Part shown: positions 36,051-47,773 of the stretch, piece by piece
Position numbering within the stretch: the first letter of the stretch is position 1
How the letters are laid out: each line of letters begins with the position of its first letter
DNA from: Halicephalobus mephisto
Lineage: Eukaryota; Nematoda; Chromadorea; Rhabditida; Panagrolaimidae
Assembly (NCBI GenBank): GCA_009193035.1
Contig: SWDT01000217.1
Location: 1 to 59,410 of the forward strand
DNA: 59,410 nt
Direction: 5' to 3'
The notes under the pieces: generated by a model
What the model was told of the DNA's origin: nothing
Databases searched by the model: none
The model's input: only the letters and a program-made list of their open reading frames with translations
Program-made: the position numbers and the translations under genes

Positions 36051-39030
36051 TCCAAGTTTTGATGTTAGTTGAATTCTATCTGGATTAAATTTTTTTTTAT
36101 AAAAGTTTAATTTTAATATTAATTTAAAAAACTAAAAATTCGAAATTTAAATTTTTAACGATCAATGTCAACTGAAAAAATTAATGATGTCAACATTTGG
36201 AAATTGTAGAATTTAGAAAAATTTGAAATTAAATAAATTTTGAAATTTTAGAAAATTTTGTAGCTATTTTTGGAATTTTTCAAAATTCAATAATAATTCT
36301 AAAAAGTTTTGAAATTTAATGGGAAATTTTAGATCTTGAGAAATTTCTGAAATCTTTGGAAATTTAAGAATTTTTTACTTTCATGAAAATTTCAGAATCC
36401 AGTAGAAGCTTCTGAAAATTTCCACATAATTCTAAAAATTTTCAAAATTTCCGAAAAATTCATAATTTTTACAATTTTCTAAATTTTTGAAATTTCAAAA
36501 TCTGAAGTTTTTACGGAATTTTAGAAATGTGTGTCGAGATAATTTCGTAACAATACCCATTTTTGTTTTTTGTAATAGTATAATCACGCTAGGACAATTC
36601 TAATCTGATTTACCCAATGTGTTAAAAAATTGAATCTCAACTTAAATTTGTAACGGTCAATGCCAGTCATGCCGACTGAAAAGACTAATGATGTTGACAT
36701 TTGGAAAAATTTTGTGGAAGATTTTAGAAAAATTCTGAAATTTTGGGACATTTCTGGAATTTTTCAGAATCCAGTAGAAGATTCTAAGGAACTGAAAGTT
36801 AGTGGAAAATTTCAGAATTTAATAGAAAATTCTGGAATTTTAAAGGGTCTTGTGGAAACTTTTTGGAGCCCTTTCGGAATCTAATGGAAGATTTTTAATT
36901 TTTAGAAAACCTTGCGGAAACTTTGGAATTTTTCTAAAATCAGAAGAATCCAGAATTCAGTGAAAGACTATTAATTCTTAGGAAATCTTGCGGAAACTGG
37001 AATTTTTCTAGAATCTAATAGAAGATTCTTAATTTTTAGAAAACCTTGCGAAAACTTTGAAATTTTTCTAAAATCAGAAGAATCCAGAATTCAGTGAAAG
37101 ATTATTAATTCTTAAGAAATCTTGCAGAAATATCTATGAATCTTTTTTATTTCAAAAATCTGTTTCATTTAAATTAATAGCTGAAAATTGACTAAATTTT
37201 TCGAATCACAATATGACTTATGAATCGTGTCTTGACACGAAAAATTAGAATTTCGATCTTGAACCTTGAGTTTCAACTTTGATATACTCAGCACAGAGCT
37301 GTCAAGTTTCCAAAGTCTTCAATTTTCGAATTTTAAAATTAGAATCAATTTCGAACAAATTCAAGTTCGAAAATCAGAAAATTTGAATCTGAATTTAGTT
37401 AATTCTATTTTTGAATTTTAAAATTCTAACTTGAACCGAACTAGTTCGAATTTGAAAATTCGAAAATCCGAATTTGAATCGAATTAATTCGATTTCGAAA
37501 ATCTAAAAATTCTAACTTGAATCGAACTAGTTCGAATTTAAAAATCTAAAAATCCGAATTTGAATCGAATTAATTCAATTTCGAAAATTGAAGATTTCGA
37601 AAACTCGACAGCTCTGAAAAGACTAATGTTTGCTAGTCGGAAACAAGACAAATGATCCCAATTTTTTCCGAAATTTATTCACTCTTATGTTTTAAATGTA
37701 AAAAAAAATTCAACTTTTCCGTGATAAATATAATTCTTTTTTCTTCGAGAAATCCACTCGGGACCAATTTCGTTTTTGAGTCAACTTTCAATTATGTAAA
37801 TTAAAGAGTATTTTTAATTTTATTTTTTTTAGGATTTTTTACTTTTTTCGGTCGAGTAAGATTTAATTTTTGTTACGGTAATAAAAAACTTTTAAATTAA
37901 TGTTTTTTGAGGTCATTCAGGATCAAAAATAAATTTCTCCTGGGACCTGTCGACGAAAATTAGAACATGTTTGGTAATTGAGGAATTTTTTGTTTTTGCC
38001 TCAGGGCGTAAATTATGAAATAATTATTTTCTAATTTTCCAAAGTTAAATGTTTTAAGAAGTTTATGGAGATTTTAAAGTTGATTTTAGGGAGTTTTGAG
38101 ATTCTCGAATCTTGTCGGAACTTCGAGAATCTCAGAATTCTATAAAATTTTCAGAATCTCGTTGAAACTTCTGAAATTTGGTAAAATTTCTAAAATGCTA
38201 TAAAAGCTTATGGAGATTTCCTAAAATCTTTTCAGAATTCCATAGAATCTTCTCAGAATCTTATAAAACTTCCAAAATCTTACCGAAGCTTCTGGAACGT
38301 TCTAGAATCTTGTTAAAATTTCTAGAGATCTTTAGAAATTTTTTCAGAACCTTATTGAAGCTTCTTGAACCTTTTGAGATCTTCTCAAAATCACAGAAAT
38401 TTCTGGAATCTTACCGAAGCTTCTGGAATTTTCTAGAATCTTCTCAGAATCTTGCCGAAGCTTCTGGAACTTTTTAAAACTAAAAATTTCTGAAAATTCC
38501 ACTTTAGACAATTTCAAACTTTTCCTAACAATATTGTTTTTTAAAAATCAACTTTTACTCTAAAAAATTGAAAGCCTAAAAATTTTCCGAAGCAAAAAAT
38601 AAAATGATCATTTTTAAAGAAAAAAAAGTTTAATTTTGCTTTGAGACCAAAATTAAAAGTTTAATTTCGTTTTAGGGCGTTTAAATTCTAAAAATAACCT
38701 TCCAAAAAACCGATTTTTATAAATATATTATATAAAAAAATCAAAAAAGTTTAAATTTAAAAATTTTTATTTTTTAAAATTTAAATTTTAAACTTTTTTA
38801 ATTTAATTTTTTTTAATTTTTTAATTTTTAAACTTTTTTAATTTTATTTTTTTTTTAAATTTTTGAACTTTCAGAGTTTTCAAGTTATTATAAACTTTAA
38901 GAATCTGATTTACCGAGCAACTCCCCCATGGGCCCCCAGGGAATCGTTCATTACTAAGGTTCCATTTTTATTCCTAAAAAATTGAAGAATCCATAATTTA
39001 TATCCGACATTCCTCTGCTTTTGGACAAAA
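36051..39030. repeat. Intergenic region with several repeat families
   Basis: A block of about 100 bases at 36,120-36,220 (GATCAATGTCAACTG, then TTAATGATGTCAACATTTGG) recurs in direct orientation at 36,635-36,715. From 36,880 to 37,130 two units share AATCAGAAGAATCCAGAATT. From 37,320 to 37,600 GAATTTGAATCGAATTAATT-type units repeat, bracketed by GAGCTGTC and GACAGCTC. From 38,100 to 38,470 phrases around CGAAGCTTCTGGAA repeat. 38,700-38,880 is homopolymer-like AT. No gene is supported. Confidence 0.6.
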
Positions 39031-40660
39031 ATGGAAACGGGAGGAGCTCTTCAACCAAAAACGCAGAGAACGGCGTACCTGAAAGTCCCGGAATATTCAG
39101 AACAAGACAGATTTCCTTCTGATAGCGACATAAACACAGCGGTTACTTTGTCTTTTCAGAACGAAGATTACCTGGATACGGTAGGTGAATTTTTATTTTT
39201 TTAATTTTAGCCGAGTGGATCGAAAAAGTAAAATTTTTTAACGATTTTTATTCAAAAAAAAAAAATAAAATAAAAAATTACCCAACTTTGGTCCCAGCAC
39301 GAATGACAATTTTTGAATGGGTTTTTTTATTTCTTAATATTTATTAAATTTTATAAATTTTTTAGGAAAAGTTTAGAAATTTGGAAGTTATGTAAAATTT
39401 TATTAAAAAAGTAAATTTATTTTTCGTGTCGAGACCAAAGTTGATTGAAACATTTTTTTAAATTTCGAACATTTTTATGATTTAAAAATAAAATAAAAAA
39501 TCACCCAATTTTGGTCCCAGCACGAATGACGAATTTTTTTGTAACTTTATTTTTGATAATTTTTAAATTTACTTTTTATTAATTTTGTCTTTGTTAAATT
39601 TTTAAATCTTATTTAATAAAATTAAAAATAATGTTAACATAAATTAACTTGTTCGTGTCAAAATGGAAGTTAAAAATTTGATTTTTTAACTTTTTTAAAG
39701 ATGAGCCTCGGACAAAAAAAGTTGAATCTCAAGGGGATTTGGGGGAAGCTTTCAACGCTTCTTCAAAGGTTATCTTGCTTAAAGTTTTTTGAAAAAAAAT
39801 GACTCTGCGTCATTTTAAAAATGGAAAATTTCTGGATGAGTTAGCTGACTATTAACCTTTTTGTAGTTTTAAAAATATCCTAAAAATGGTCCTTATTCAT
39901 GTTAGTACTTGATTTTCTAAATTGTAAATTTAAAAAAAATAAAAAAATAAAAAATTGATAAACATCAATAAGTTGCTAAATGCCGCTTTCGGACTTGTTT
40001 TTAAATAATTTTAATTTTTTAAAGATTTTTAATAATTTTGATTTTTTAAAATATTTTTAATTTTTTTAAACATTTTCAATTTTTTAAAATAATTTTAATT
40101 TTTTAAAATATTTTTAATAATTTTGATTTTTTAAAATATTTTTAATTTTTTAAATATTTTTAATTTTTTTAAACATTTTCAATTTTTTAAAATAATTTTA
40201 ATAATTTTGATTTTTTCGTAATACTTTTAGTTTTTTTTAATTTTTGATTTTTTTAATTTTTATTTTTTTTTAAATTCATCTTTAATAACTTTTATTTTTT
40301 AAAATTTATTTTATTTAAAAATTTAATTTTTTGAAGATTATTTTCATATAAAAAATACAGTATTTATATATTGTTAGAAACTTAAAAAATAACCTCTAAA
40401 ATCGAACAAATGGTCCCGGCACGAAATTCAATAATTATTTATTTTATAAAAATTAAAAAACAAAATTTCCAAATTAAAAATTAAAAATAATATTTTATTT
40501 TGTAGATTACTGTAGGTTCGAAAGTTCAAAATTAACTTTTTTGATGCTCTTTGAAGATCACTTTCGAAAAAAATTGTTCTCTGACGTGGCCATGACCAAA
40601 GAATTTTCAGAATTTTTGATGAAAGGAGGTTTTGACAGGCTCCCTAAGATTCGGTTGTAG
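39031..40660 (+). CDS. Possible small three-exon gene, unknown function
   Basis: Exon 39031-39180 starts METGGALQPKTQRTAYLKVP and ends phase 0 at a good GTAGGT donor; its composition is strongly coding-like. Exon 39701-39768 (MSLGQKKLNLKGIWGKL) follows a TTTTTTAAAG acceptor in phase and ends in phase 2 at GTTATC. Exon 40516-40660 follows ACTGTAG, restores phase and stays open for 48 codons to TAG (LFEDHFRKKLFSDVAMTKEF inside). The joined model is 120 residues, charged, without leader or membrane segment. Exon 1 is convincing; exons 2 and 3 are less so. It is not simply the 5' end of the channel gene downstream, because an in-frame stop precedes that gene's ATG. No family recognised. Confidence 0.4.
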
Positions 40661-41440
40661 ATATCCAAAATTTTATTATTCATTGAACTTTAGAACATTT
40701 ACATCCAAATTTATTCCAATTTTAGAATATAAGGAATGTTTAATTTTCGTTTCTAGACCACAGAATTCTTCATTTTCGTTCTAAAATCTAGAAAACTTCG
40801 GACTTTCGCTTCGAGACCTAAAATTTTTAATTTTTATTTTTAATATATAAAACTTCGAATTTTCGCTTCGAGACCTAAAATTTTTAATTTTCTTTTTTAA
40901 TATATAAAATTCCGAATTTTCGTTTTGAAACTTAAAATGCTTTATTTTCATTCCAAAATCTAGAAAACTTTGAATTTTCGCTTCGAGACCTTAGAATTTT
41001 CGAATTTCGTTTCAAGACCACAGAATTCTTCATTTTCGTGTCGAGACCAAAAACTTCCTATTTTCGCTTTGGAACCAAATGACTTTTGATCATTTTTCTA
41101 AACTATAGGATTTTTAATCGAAAAATTTAATTTATCAATTTCTAGATGAGACCATGATATTTTTAACTTTCCTCTTGAGACCAGTAGTAATTTTTGATTT
41201 TCGCTGAAGGACCACCCCAATTTTCTTGACCTTTATTTGCTCTGCTGCAGTTTTTTTGCAGAAACCTAATTGACGTTCTGATAAAGTCTGGACCGTTATT
41301 GTTGACTTGAGGACTGAACGGACCCCGAGGCGAAATCAGTAAAGTCAATGAGGAAACCAGCAGAACTGGATTTTCGGTTTTCGTGCTTCGGTTTTACTTT
41401 GATCTAATAATTTTAATTTTTAAAGAAATAAAAATTTAAA
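40661..41440. repeat. TTCGAGACC repeat array upstream of the channel gene
   Basis: From 40,740 to 41,100 about ten units contain (C/T)TTCGAGACC or GTGTCGAGACC followed by AAAATTTTTAATTTTCG-like sequence, unit about 40 bases. It is a local expansion of the dispersed intronic motif described in the findings. The stretch 41,160-41,400 is of balanced composition and probably promoter. Confidence 0.6.
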
Positions 41441-44400
41441 ATGACGATATTGGAATTGGATTTGTCTTCGAAAAACATCTCCAAGGCCCCCACAAGACCC
41501 CTACCCCCAACCCCACTCGGCTACAACCCCCCCATCTGGCCAGCAGACCCATGTCTAAACCAAACAAGAAACAGTGTCCAATTTGAGGTCCCACAACGAA
41601 AAATCAGCTGCGATAGTGAACAATACAAAAGACGGAATTCATTCATGGACATCGGACAGAAGATCAGCGACGTCGGAAGGACCGTCAGGTACGCCGCAGA
41701 CAGGGAAATCAAGGGAGAACTGGTCAAGTTTTCCAAAACAACCACGGCACATGGAATTCCTATGGTGGGTGATTTCTTAAAAAATAAATCCGTTTTCGAT
41801 GAGACACTTAAGTGCACAAAAAACGCAATTTTTAATTCAGTAACAAATGGAAATCGTCACTATTGTTTTAATTTTCGTCAAAGGTCGGATATTTATGAAA
41901 ATGCGACGATTGTGTTTATTTCATAATTGCTAAAAAACCAAAAATTACATTTTTGTGGCAATTGTGGTTTTTTCGATATTTCTTACTTTTATATATGAAA
42001 ATTCACCTCCAGAAACGGAATTTTAAACTTCATCTAAGAATATGATTCGAGAATATTAATTACGAAATTGTATAAAATTGCAAAATTACTATCTTCGAAA
42101 AACAAAACCACCATGATGAAACAACCTAATTTTTTACACCCTCCAACAATTACTCCCCTCGGGAGACGTCCCCAATTGTGAAAATAATTATCTCCAAACA
42201 CATAAAGATTTCCAAAATTTAACAACAATGACAACTTGCAAAGTGTCAAAACCGATAGTTACCTCAATTAAGATCACTAAAGATCAATTCCGACAGTTTT
42301 CTTTTCTCTTTTGAACCACCTCTGCTTTTTTCAAAAAGCACGTCGCACTTTTCGTGCCATACAACTAGAGAAGAAAATTAATATTTAATTTTTTTATATT
42401 TGTGATTAATTTTTAAAATTTTCTATTTTTATCCCAACTTTTGCAGGTGCTGAATTCGCGAAACATTTGTTCTCGATGTTTTTGGATGACGTTGACAATT
42501 TTGTCAGTGATAGTTTGTATTTATCAATGTTATTTGGTTTCGGACAAATTTAATAGAAAAGATAAAATCGTAAATGTCGAAGTAAGTTTTATTTTTAATT
42601 TTTTATAATTTGTTTTTCGTCATTATTTGACAAGTGCCATGTCCATTTTTTTGAACAAGCCGAAAGTGGACGTCAGCTGACGGACACTCATAAATCTCTC
42701 AAAGATCCGCCAAAAATTCAAAAATTCATTTATTTTTAATCTAAATGAAACATTATTTTTGAGGGATTTTTGCAAAAAAATTACTTTTTAGCTGCAATTT
42801 AAACAAGCTCCGTTTCCCGCAATTACAGTATGCAATTTGAATCCGTTCAAGAACCATTTGGCGAGGAAAGTTCCCGAGATCAGCGAGACGGTAAGTCGAT
42901 GAGAAATCGATAAACGTTCCTGGACACTATCCGGAATGATTTATTATTTAACAAAGAATAGTGTCTACTTTTAAGTCACTATCTTTGAAAATAAAATGAC
43001 CAGGATAGTGACTGATGTTAACTATTTTGACAGAATTTCGGACACTATCTGGAGTGATTTATTATTTAACAAAGAATAGTGTCTACTTTTAAGTCACTAT
43101 CTTTGAAAATAAAATGACCAGGATAGTGACTGATATTAACTACTTTGACAGAATTTCGGACACTATCTGGAGTGATTTATTATTTAACAAAGAATAGTGT
43201 CTATTTCATCAATCACTATTTTTACAGCAAAAGTTGCAAGAAAGTGATTGATTTTAACGATTTTCGGATACTATTTGTAGCTGTTTGTTCTTCAATTAAG
43301 TGTGGTGTCTACTTTATCAGTCACTATCCTCATGGTTAGAAGTTGTCAGAATAGTGATTTGAACGATTTTTCATTTTTCAAACACTATCTTAACGATTTG
43401 TGCTCATAATATAAATTGTCAGGATAGTGACTGATTTGAACGATTTTGGGAAAATTTCGGACACTATTCGTAACTTTTCGGAAAAGAGAGTATTCAGTGC
43501 ACTAGTAATTTTTTAATTTTTTGGATAGTGTTTATTAGTGAGTATTTTTAGTTGGACGCTTTTCATCAAGCAGTCACTTTCTCGAAGGAAGCCGTCAAAG
43601 ATCTGGAAGAAAAGACTAACGCTAGGTACAGGAGGTCCCACTCGTCCCCTGGGGGCTTCCGGTACGTCCAATACGAACCTATAATGTCGGAATGTGAGTG
43701 TAACGAAGATTCCAAGGATTGCGTCCAGAAAGACGGAATTCCCAAAAATAACAAAACTTACTGTATTTGCAACTTCGATCGACAGGACTCCACCGCCTGG
43801 CCCTGTTTCCACATCAGCCAATGGGTCGAATCCATCTGTCCAGAATGCAACGACATCGGGTACTGTAATCTCCCTGAAACCAATGGCACCACGGAGTTGC
43901 CTTGCTTGTGCCAAGCCGAAAACTACTGTTTGTTGAGGCCCGAGAGGATCAAGAGGATCTGGGAAATCAGAGGAAATGAAATCCCCGAAGAAGGGTCCCC
44001 CTTCAGAGCAGATTTTATGGCACAGCTGAAGATGCTGGGGTACGAAAACATGACCGACGAAGTGGCCATCACTACGAAAACGAAGGAAAAGTGAGTTTTT
44101 GAATTTTAAAGAAACAGAAATTCAAAGAACTTTTTGGAGATTTCTAGAACGTAGCAGATTTCAAAGCTTTCTAGAATCTTGCAGAAATTCCTGGAAATCT
44201 TTTAGAACCTCAGAGGTTTTTAGAAATTTAGAATCTTGCAGGAGTTTTTGAAAATCATCTAGCGTCTTGTCGAAGTTTCTGAAAATCTCCTAGAGTCTCA
44301 TAAGATTCGATAAATCATCTAACATCTCATACAAGATTCTAGAAATCATCTGGCATCTTGTCAAAGTTTCTGGAAATTTTCTGAAACCTCGTCAAAGTTC

Positions 44401-47400
44401 CTAGAAATCATCTAATATCTCATAAAAGATTCTAGAAATCTCCTAGCATCTCGTTGAAGTTTCTAGAAATCATCTAATATCTCATAAAAGATTCTAGAAA
44501 TCACCTAGCATCTCATAAAAGATTCTAGAAATCTCCTAGTATCTTGTCGAAGTTTCTAGAAATTTTCTAAAAGCTTCTATAATCTCGTAAAACTTTTTAA
44601 GATTCCAAAATTCAACAAAAAATAATGAAATTTTTCAGAATTTCTTAAATTTTTAAAACATTTAAAACCAAAATTTGAAATTGAGAATTTTACATTTATC
44701 TTTTTAAACATCAATTTTTACTTTTATTCCAGATTGATCCTCACCATGGCCGGTCTTCCGGTCCATCGTCGGATTGCCCTGTCTTACGGTAAATCAGAAT
44801 TCATCAGGATGTGTTCCTTCAATGGACAGCAGTGCAACATCATCAACGACTTCAAACTCCATGTTGATCCTGCTTTTGGGAACTGCTACACCTTCAACTC
44901 CAACCAGTCCAGTCCTATGATGTCCAGTAGAGCCGGGCCTAGTCACGGACTTCGTCTCATGGTCTACATCAACTCTTCTGATTATCTGCCAACTACGGAA
45001 TCTGCTGGAGTCAGAATCACCATCCATGGACAGTCGGAATGGCCGTTTCCGGATACGTTCGGGTACTCGGCCCCGACTGGAGCTCTGAGTTCCTTCGGAA
45101 TGGCGATGAGGAAGGTCAATCGACTCTCCCAGCCTTACGGGGACTGCATCCCTCCCGACGCCCCGTTGCCCCCGAACTACATCTACCATAACTACATCTA
45201 CGAACCAGAAGGTTGCTACAAGAGCTGCTACCAACAGAGGATCATCAGGAGGTGCGGGTGTGCGGACCCAAGGTACCCCATGGCGGACAACAACACCCAA
45301 ATCTGCGACTCCCTGGACCCTCTCTCGAGGAACTGTCTCATCGTAGAAGGAGCCAAGTTCACGAAAAGAAACACTTGTGCCTGCAACCACAGATGTACTC
45401 ACAATGTCTACACAACTACGTTTTCGAGTGCAAAATTGGCTTCTGGAGCCTTCCGAGCCAACTGCAAAGAAAAAAGAAGTTCAGAAAGCTGTTTTGAGTA
45501 CGATGGCAACAACGCAGCAATGGTCGAAGTTTATTACGAACAAATGAGTTTCGAAATTCTGAGTGAAAGGGAGAGTTATCTGGTGAGTTGATATTTTCCG
45601 AAAATTGTACGGCATTTATGTTCCAGTTTTTACACCTTTAAGTCAGAAATTACAAAGTCATTTTAAATAATTTTGCAGTTTTTACATGGAATTTTAAGAG
45701 TCATTTTAGGCAAATTCATAATAGTGATAAGGAATTTCGATGTTGTTAGAGTTGAAAATTAGTTCTCGGAATCCAGGATTCTGAAAACTAATTATTAACT
45801 GTGATTTGGGATTCAGGATTTACGGGTTCAATTATTTTATTAAAAGTACTTTTTTATTTATAATTATAGAATTAAACCAAAATTCCTAGATAATTCCTTT
45901 TTGATATTTTAAAAGTTGAACATAAGTACTTTTAATAACATAATCAGACCTACAAATTCTGAATCTCAAATTAGAACCTAGGATTCTGAAAACTAATTAT
46001 TAACTGTGATTTGGGATTCAGGATTTACGGGTTTAATTACGTTATTAAAAGTACTTTTTTATTTATAATTATAGAAGTAAAACACAATTCCTAGATAATT
46101 CCTTTTTGATATTTTAAAAGTTGAACATAAATACTTTTAATAACTGTTATGTCTTTACTTAACAATAAGACACAAATATAAGAATAGGAACAATATTACC
46201 AAGTATCAGAGCTACACTTAGGGAGGATTCCTGGTACACCGAAGTGTTCCCTTTTGTACTCCTCAGTGGATAAAAGGAACTGTTAAAACTTCGGTATTCT
46301 GAATATCTCCAGTCATGGAGACTATGTGTCTCCAACAATAACATAATCAGATCTACAAATTCTGAATCTCAAATTAGAACCTAGGATTCTGAAAGCTAAT
46401 CTTCAATTTTACTTCCGAAATTGGGACTTACACGTCACAGTACATTTTTTTTAAATATAAAATTCTTTAAATTTCGAAATTTTTACAAAATGGATAATTC
46501 TGAAAATTTAATTTTTTTTAATTTCCCAAAAATTTAATTTATATTATTTTTAAAATTTTTTCTTAAGAATGAAATTTTACAAACAAAAATGAAATATTGT
46601 AATCTTTATTTTTCAACAAACAACTTTTTTCAGTTTCTTAAATTTACTGAATTTTAAAATTTTTAAGTACTCCCTTGTTGACAATTTTCAAAAAATATGA
46701 AAAAGTTCTTTTTCGCCAAATATGTAAAAAAACATGAAAAATAAAGGATGCCACTTCATTACAAATCTAAAAAATTACAAAAAATAAAAGATATTCATTT
46801 TTCGAAAATTCAAAAAATATGAAAAATATGAAAAATAAAAAGTATTCATTTTTCTGAAATTTCGAAGAATTGGAAAAATGAAAAATATTCTTTTTCTAAA
46901 AATTGGAAAAATGAAAAGTGTTCTCTTCCTAAGAATCAGAAAAGTGTTCCTTTTCTAAAAATTCTAAAAAATAAAGTGTCCTTTTCTAGAAATTCTGAAA
47001 AATAAAAAGTGTTCCTTTTCTAAAACTTCTGAGAAATAAAAAGTGAAAAATGAGGAATATCTCTTTCGTCAAAGATCTACAATATCCGATTTTATTCCCC
47101 CGCTAAATTGTCCGATTTTAAAATAATTTTACTAAAAACGGTTTTTTCTAACATTATGCAAATTTTTAATTTTATACAGTATATTTATTTAGGTTTATAC
47201 AGTACTTTTATTTAACTTTATACGGTATCTTTATTTAAGTTTATACAGTATCTTTGTTTAACTTTATACAATATCTTTATTTAACTTTATACAGTATATT
47301 TACTTAATTTTATACAGTATCTTTGTTTAATTTTGTATAATATATTTATTTAATTTTATACAGTATCTTTGTTTAACTTTATATAGTATATTTATTTAAT

Positions 47401-47773
47401 TAATTTTCAGTTTGTTAACTTGATCTCTGACATCGGGGGTCAAATAGGTCTCTGGCTCGGGGCCTCCATTCTGACCATCGTCGAACTCTGCTCCTGTATC
47501 CTCAACATCGGCACTGTATACTGTAGGAATCGACTGAAAAACAGCAGCAGTGAACTCGACTTAACCGTGAAAAGAAGAAGTTCTTCTTCGTCCAGAACTT
47601 CAACAGGAAAACCGTCCCCGAAATTAAGCGATTACGGTACAACATCCACTCCTAAAGTCTCCATCGTCAGAAGGCATTCTGTCATGAGCAATTTCTCGGA
47701 TTTTTCTGACGATCATATTCGGAAACATCGAAATTCAAAAACAAAAGGCAATCATTACGAGATGGATTTATGA
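41441..47773 (+). CDS. DEG/ENaC (degenerin-type) sodium channel subunit
   Basis: Cation channel subunit of the amiloride-sensitive family; in worms such subunits act in mechanosensation and neuronal or muscle excitability. Six exons in phase (41441-41764, 42447-42581, 42792-42890, 43552-44090, 44733-45582, 47411-47773) give 769 residues. In order: cytoplasmic N-terminus with the gating His-Gly motif (TTTAHGIPM, about 100-108), first membrane helix about 118-140 (TLTILSVIVCIYQCYLV), FPAITVCNLNPFKN, a long Cys-rich extracellular domain (DFKLHVDPAFGNCYTFNSN, EGCYKSCYQQRIIRRCGCADP, YYEQMSFEILSERE), and the second helix with pore signature GLWLGASILTIVE, the Gly-Ala-Ser filter at 666-668. A Ser/Thr-rich tail of about 85 residues follows. 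Closest by recall to the UNC-8/DEL group of Caenorhabditis degenerins; I cannot fix the orthologue. Exons are GC-rich while introns 3-5 are packed with repeats. Confidence 0.93.
42912..43480. repeat. Tandem repeat, unit about 118 bases, in channel intron 3
   Basis: Units begin near 42,921, 43,040 and 43,158 and share GACACTATCTGGAGTGATTT, then ATTATTTAACAAAGAATAGT, then GGATAGTGACTGAT. Two or three shorter, more diverged units follow to 43,480. Each unit contains GACACTAT and ATAGTGTC facing each other, so each copy can form a stem. Confidence 0.85.
44110..44600. repeat. Degenerate tandem repeat in channel intron 4
   Basis: Units of about 31 bases around TTCTAGAAATCATCTAATAT and CTCATAAAAGA, twelve or more copies with increasing divergence outward. 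The phrase TTCTAGAA is shared with many intronic repeats of the window. Confidence 0.7.
45745..46400. repeat. Direct duplication of about 220 bases in channel intron 5
   Basis: 45,760-45,975 and 45,968-46,144 plus 46,343-46,400 match closely: GGATTCTGAAAACTAATTAT, TGGGATTCAGGATTTACGGG, then TCCTAGATAATTCCTTTTTG and GAACATAARTACTTTTAATA. The second copy is split by the solo LTR at 46,145-46,337. Confidence 0.8.
46145..46337. mobile_element. Solo LTR, 193 bases
   Basis: The insertion begins TGTTATGTC and ends TCCAACA, the TG...CA ends of a retrotransposon LTR with short inverted tips (TGTT/AACA). It is flanked on both sides by the five-base duplication ATAAC. The uninterrupted first copy of the surrounding direct repeat (near 45,943) shows the empty site, TTTTAATAACATAATCAG. 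A TATA-like GGATAAAAGG lies at about 46,268 in the opposite orientation question left open. No internal retroelement genes remain. Confidence 0.8.
46680..47405. repeat. Two minisatellites in channel intron 5
   Basis: 46,690-47,050 consists of diverged units around AAAAATAAAAAGTGTTCCTT and TTTCTAAAAATTC. 47,160-47,400 has about nine units of 24 bases around TTTATACAGTATCTTTATTT up to the exon 6 acceptor. Confidence 0.7.

Noticed and set aside
38178..38477. Plus-strand open frame with Lys/Ser/Phe repeats
   Set aside because: Produced by a TTCTGGAA-type DNA repeat; no splice support or balanced composition.
41441..41926. Reading the first channel exon through to the stop near 41,926
   Set aside because: The GTGGGT donor at 41,765 joins in phase to the first membrane helix exon, and the read-through part loses coding composition.
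44794..45402. Long minus-strand open frame of about 200 codons opposite the channel gene
   Set aside because: It is the antisense shadow of a GC-rich exon; the plus strand carries the clear DEG/ENaC domain and the minus frame shows no family motif.
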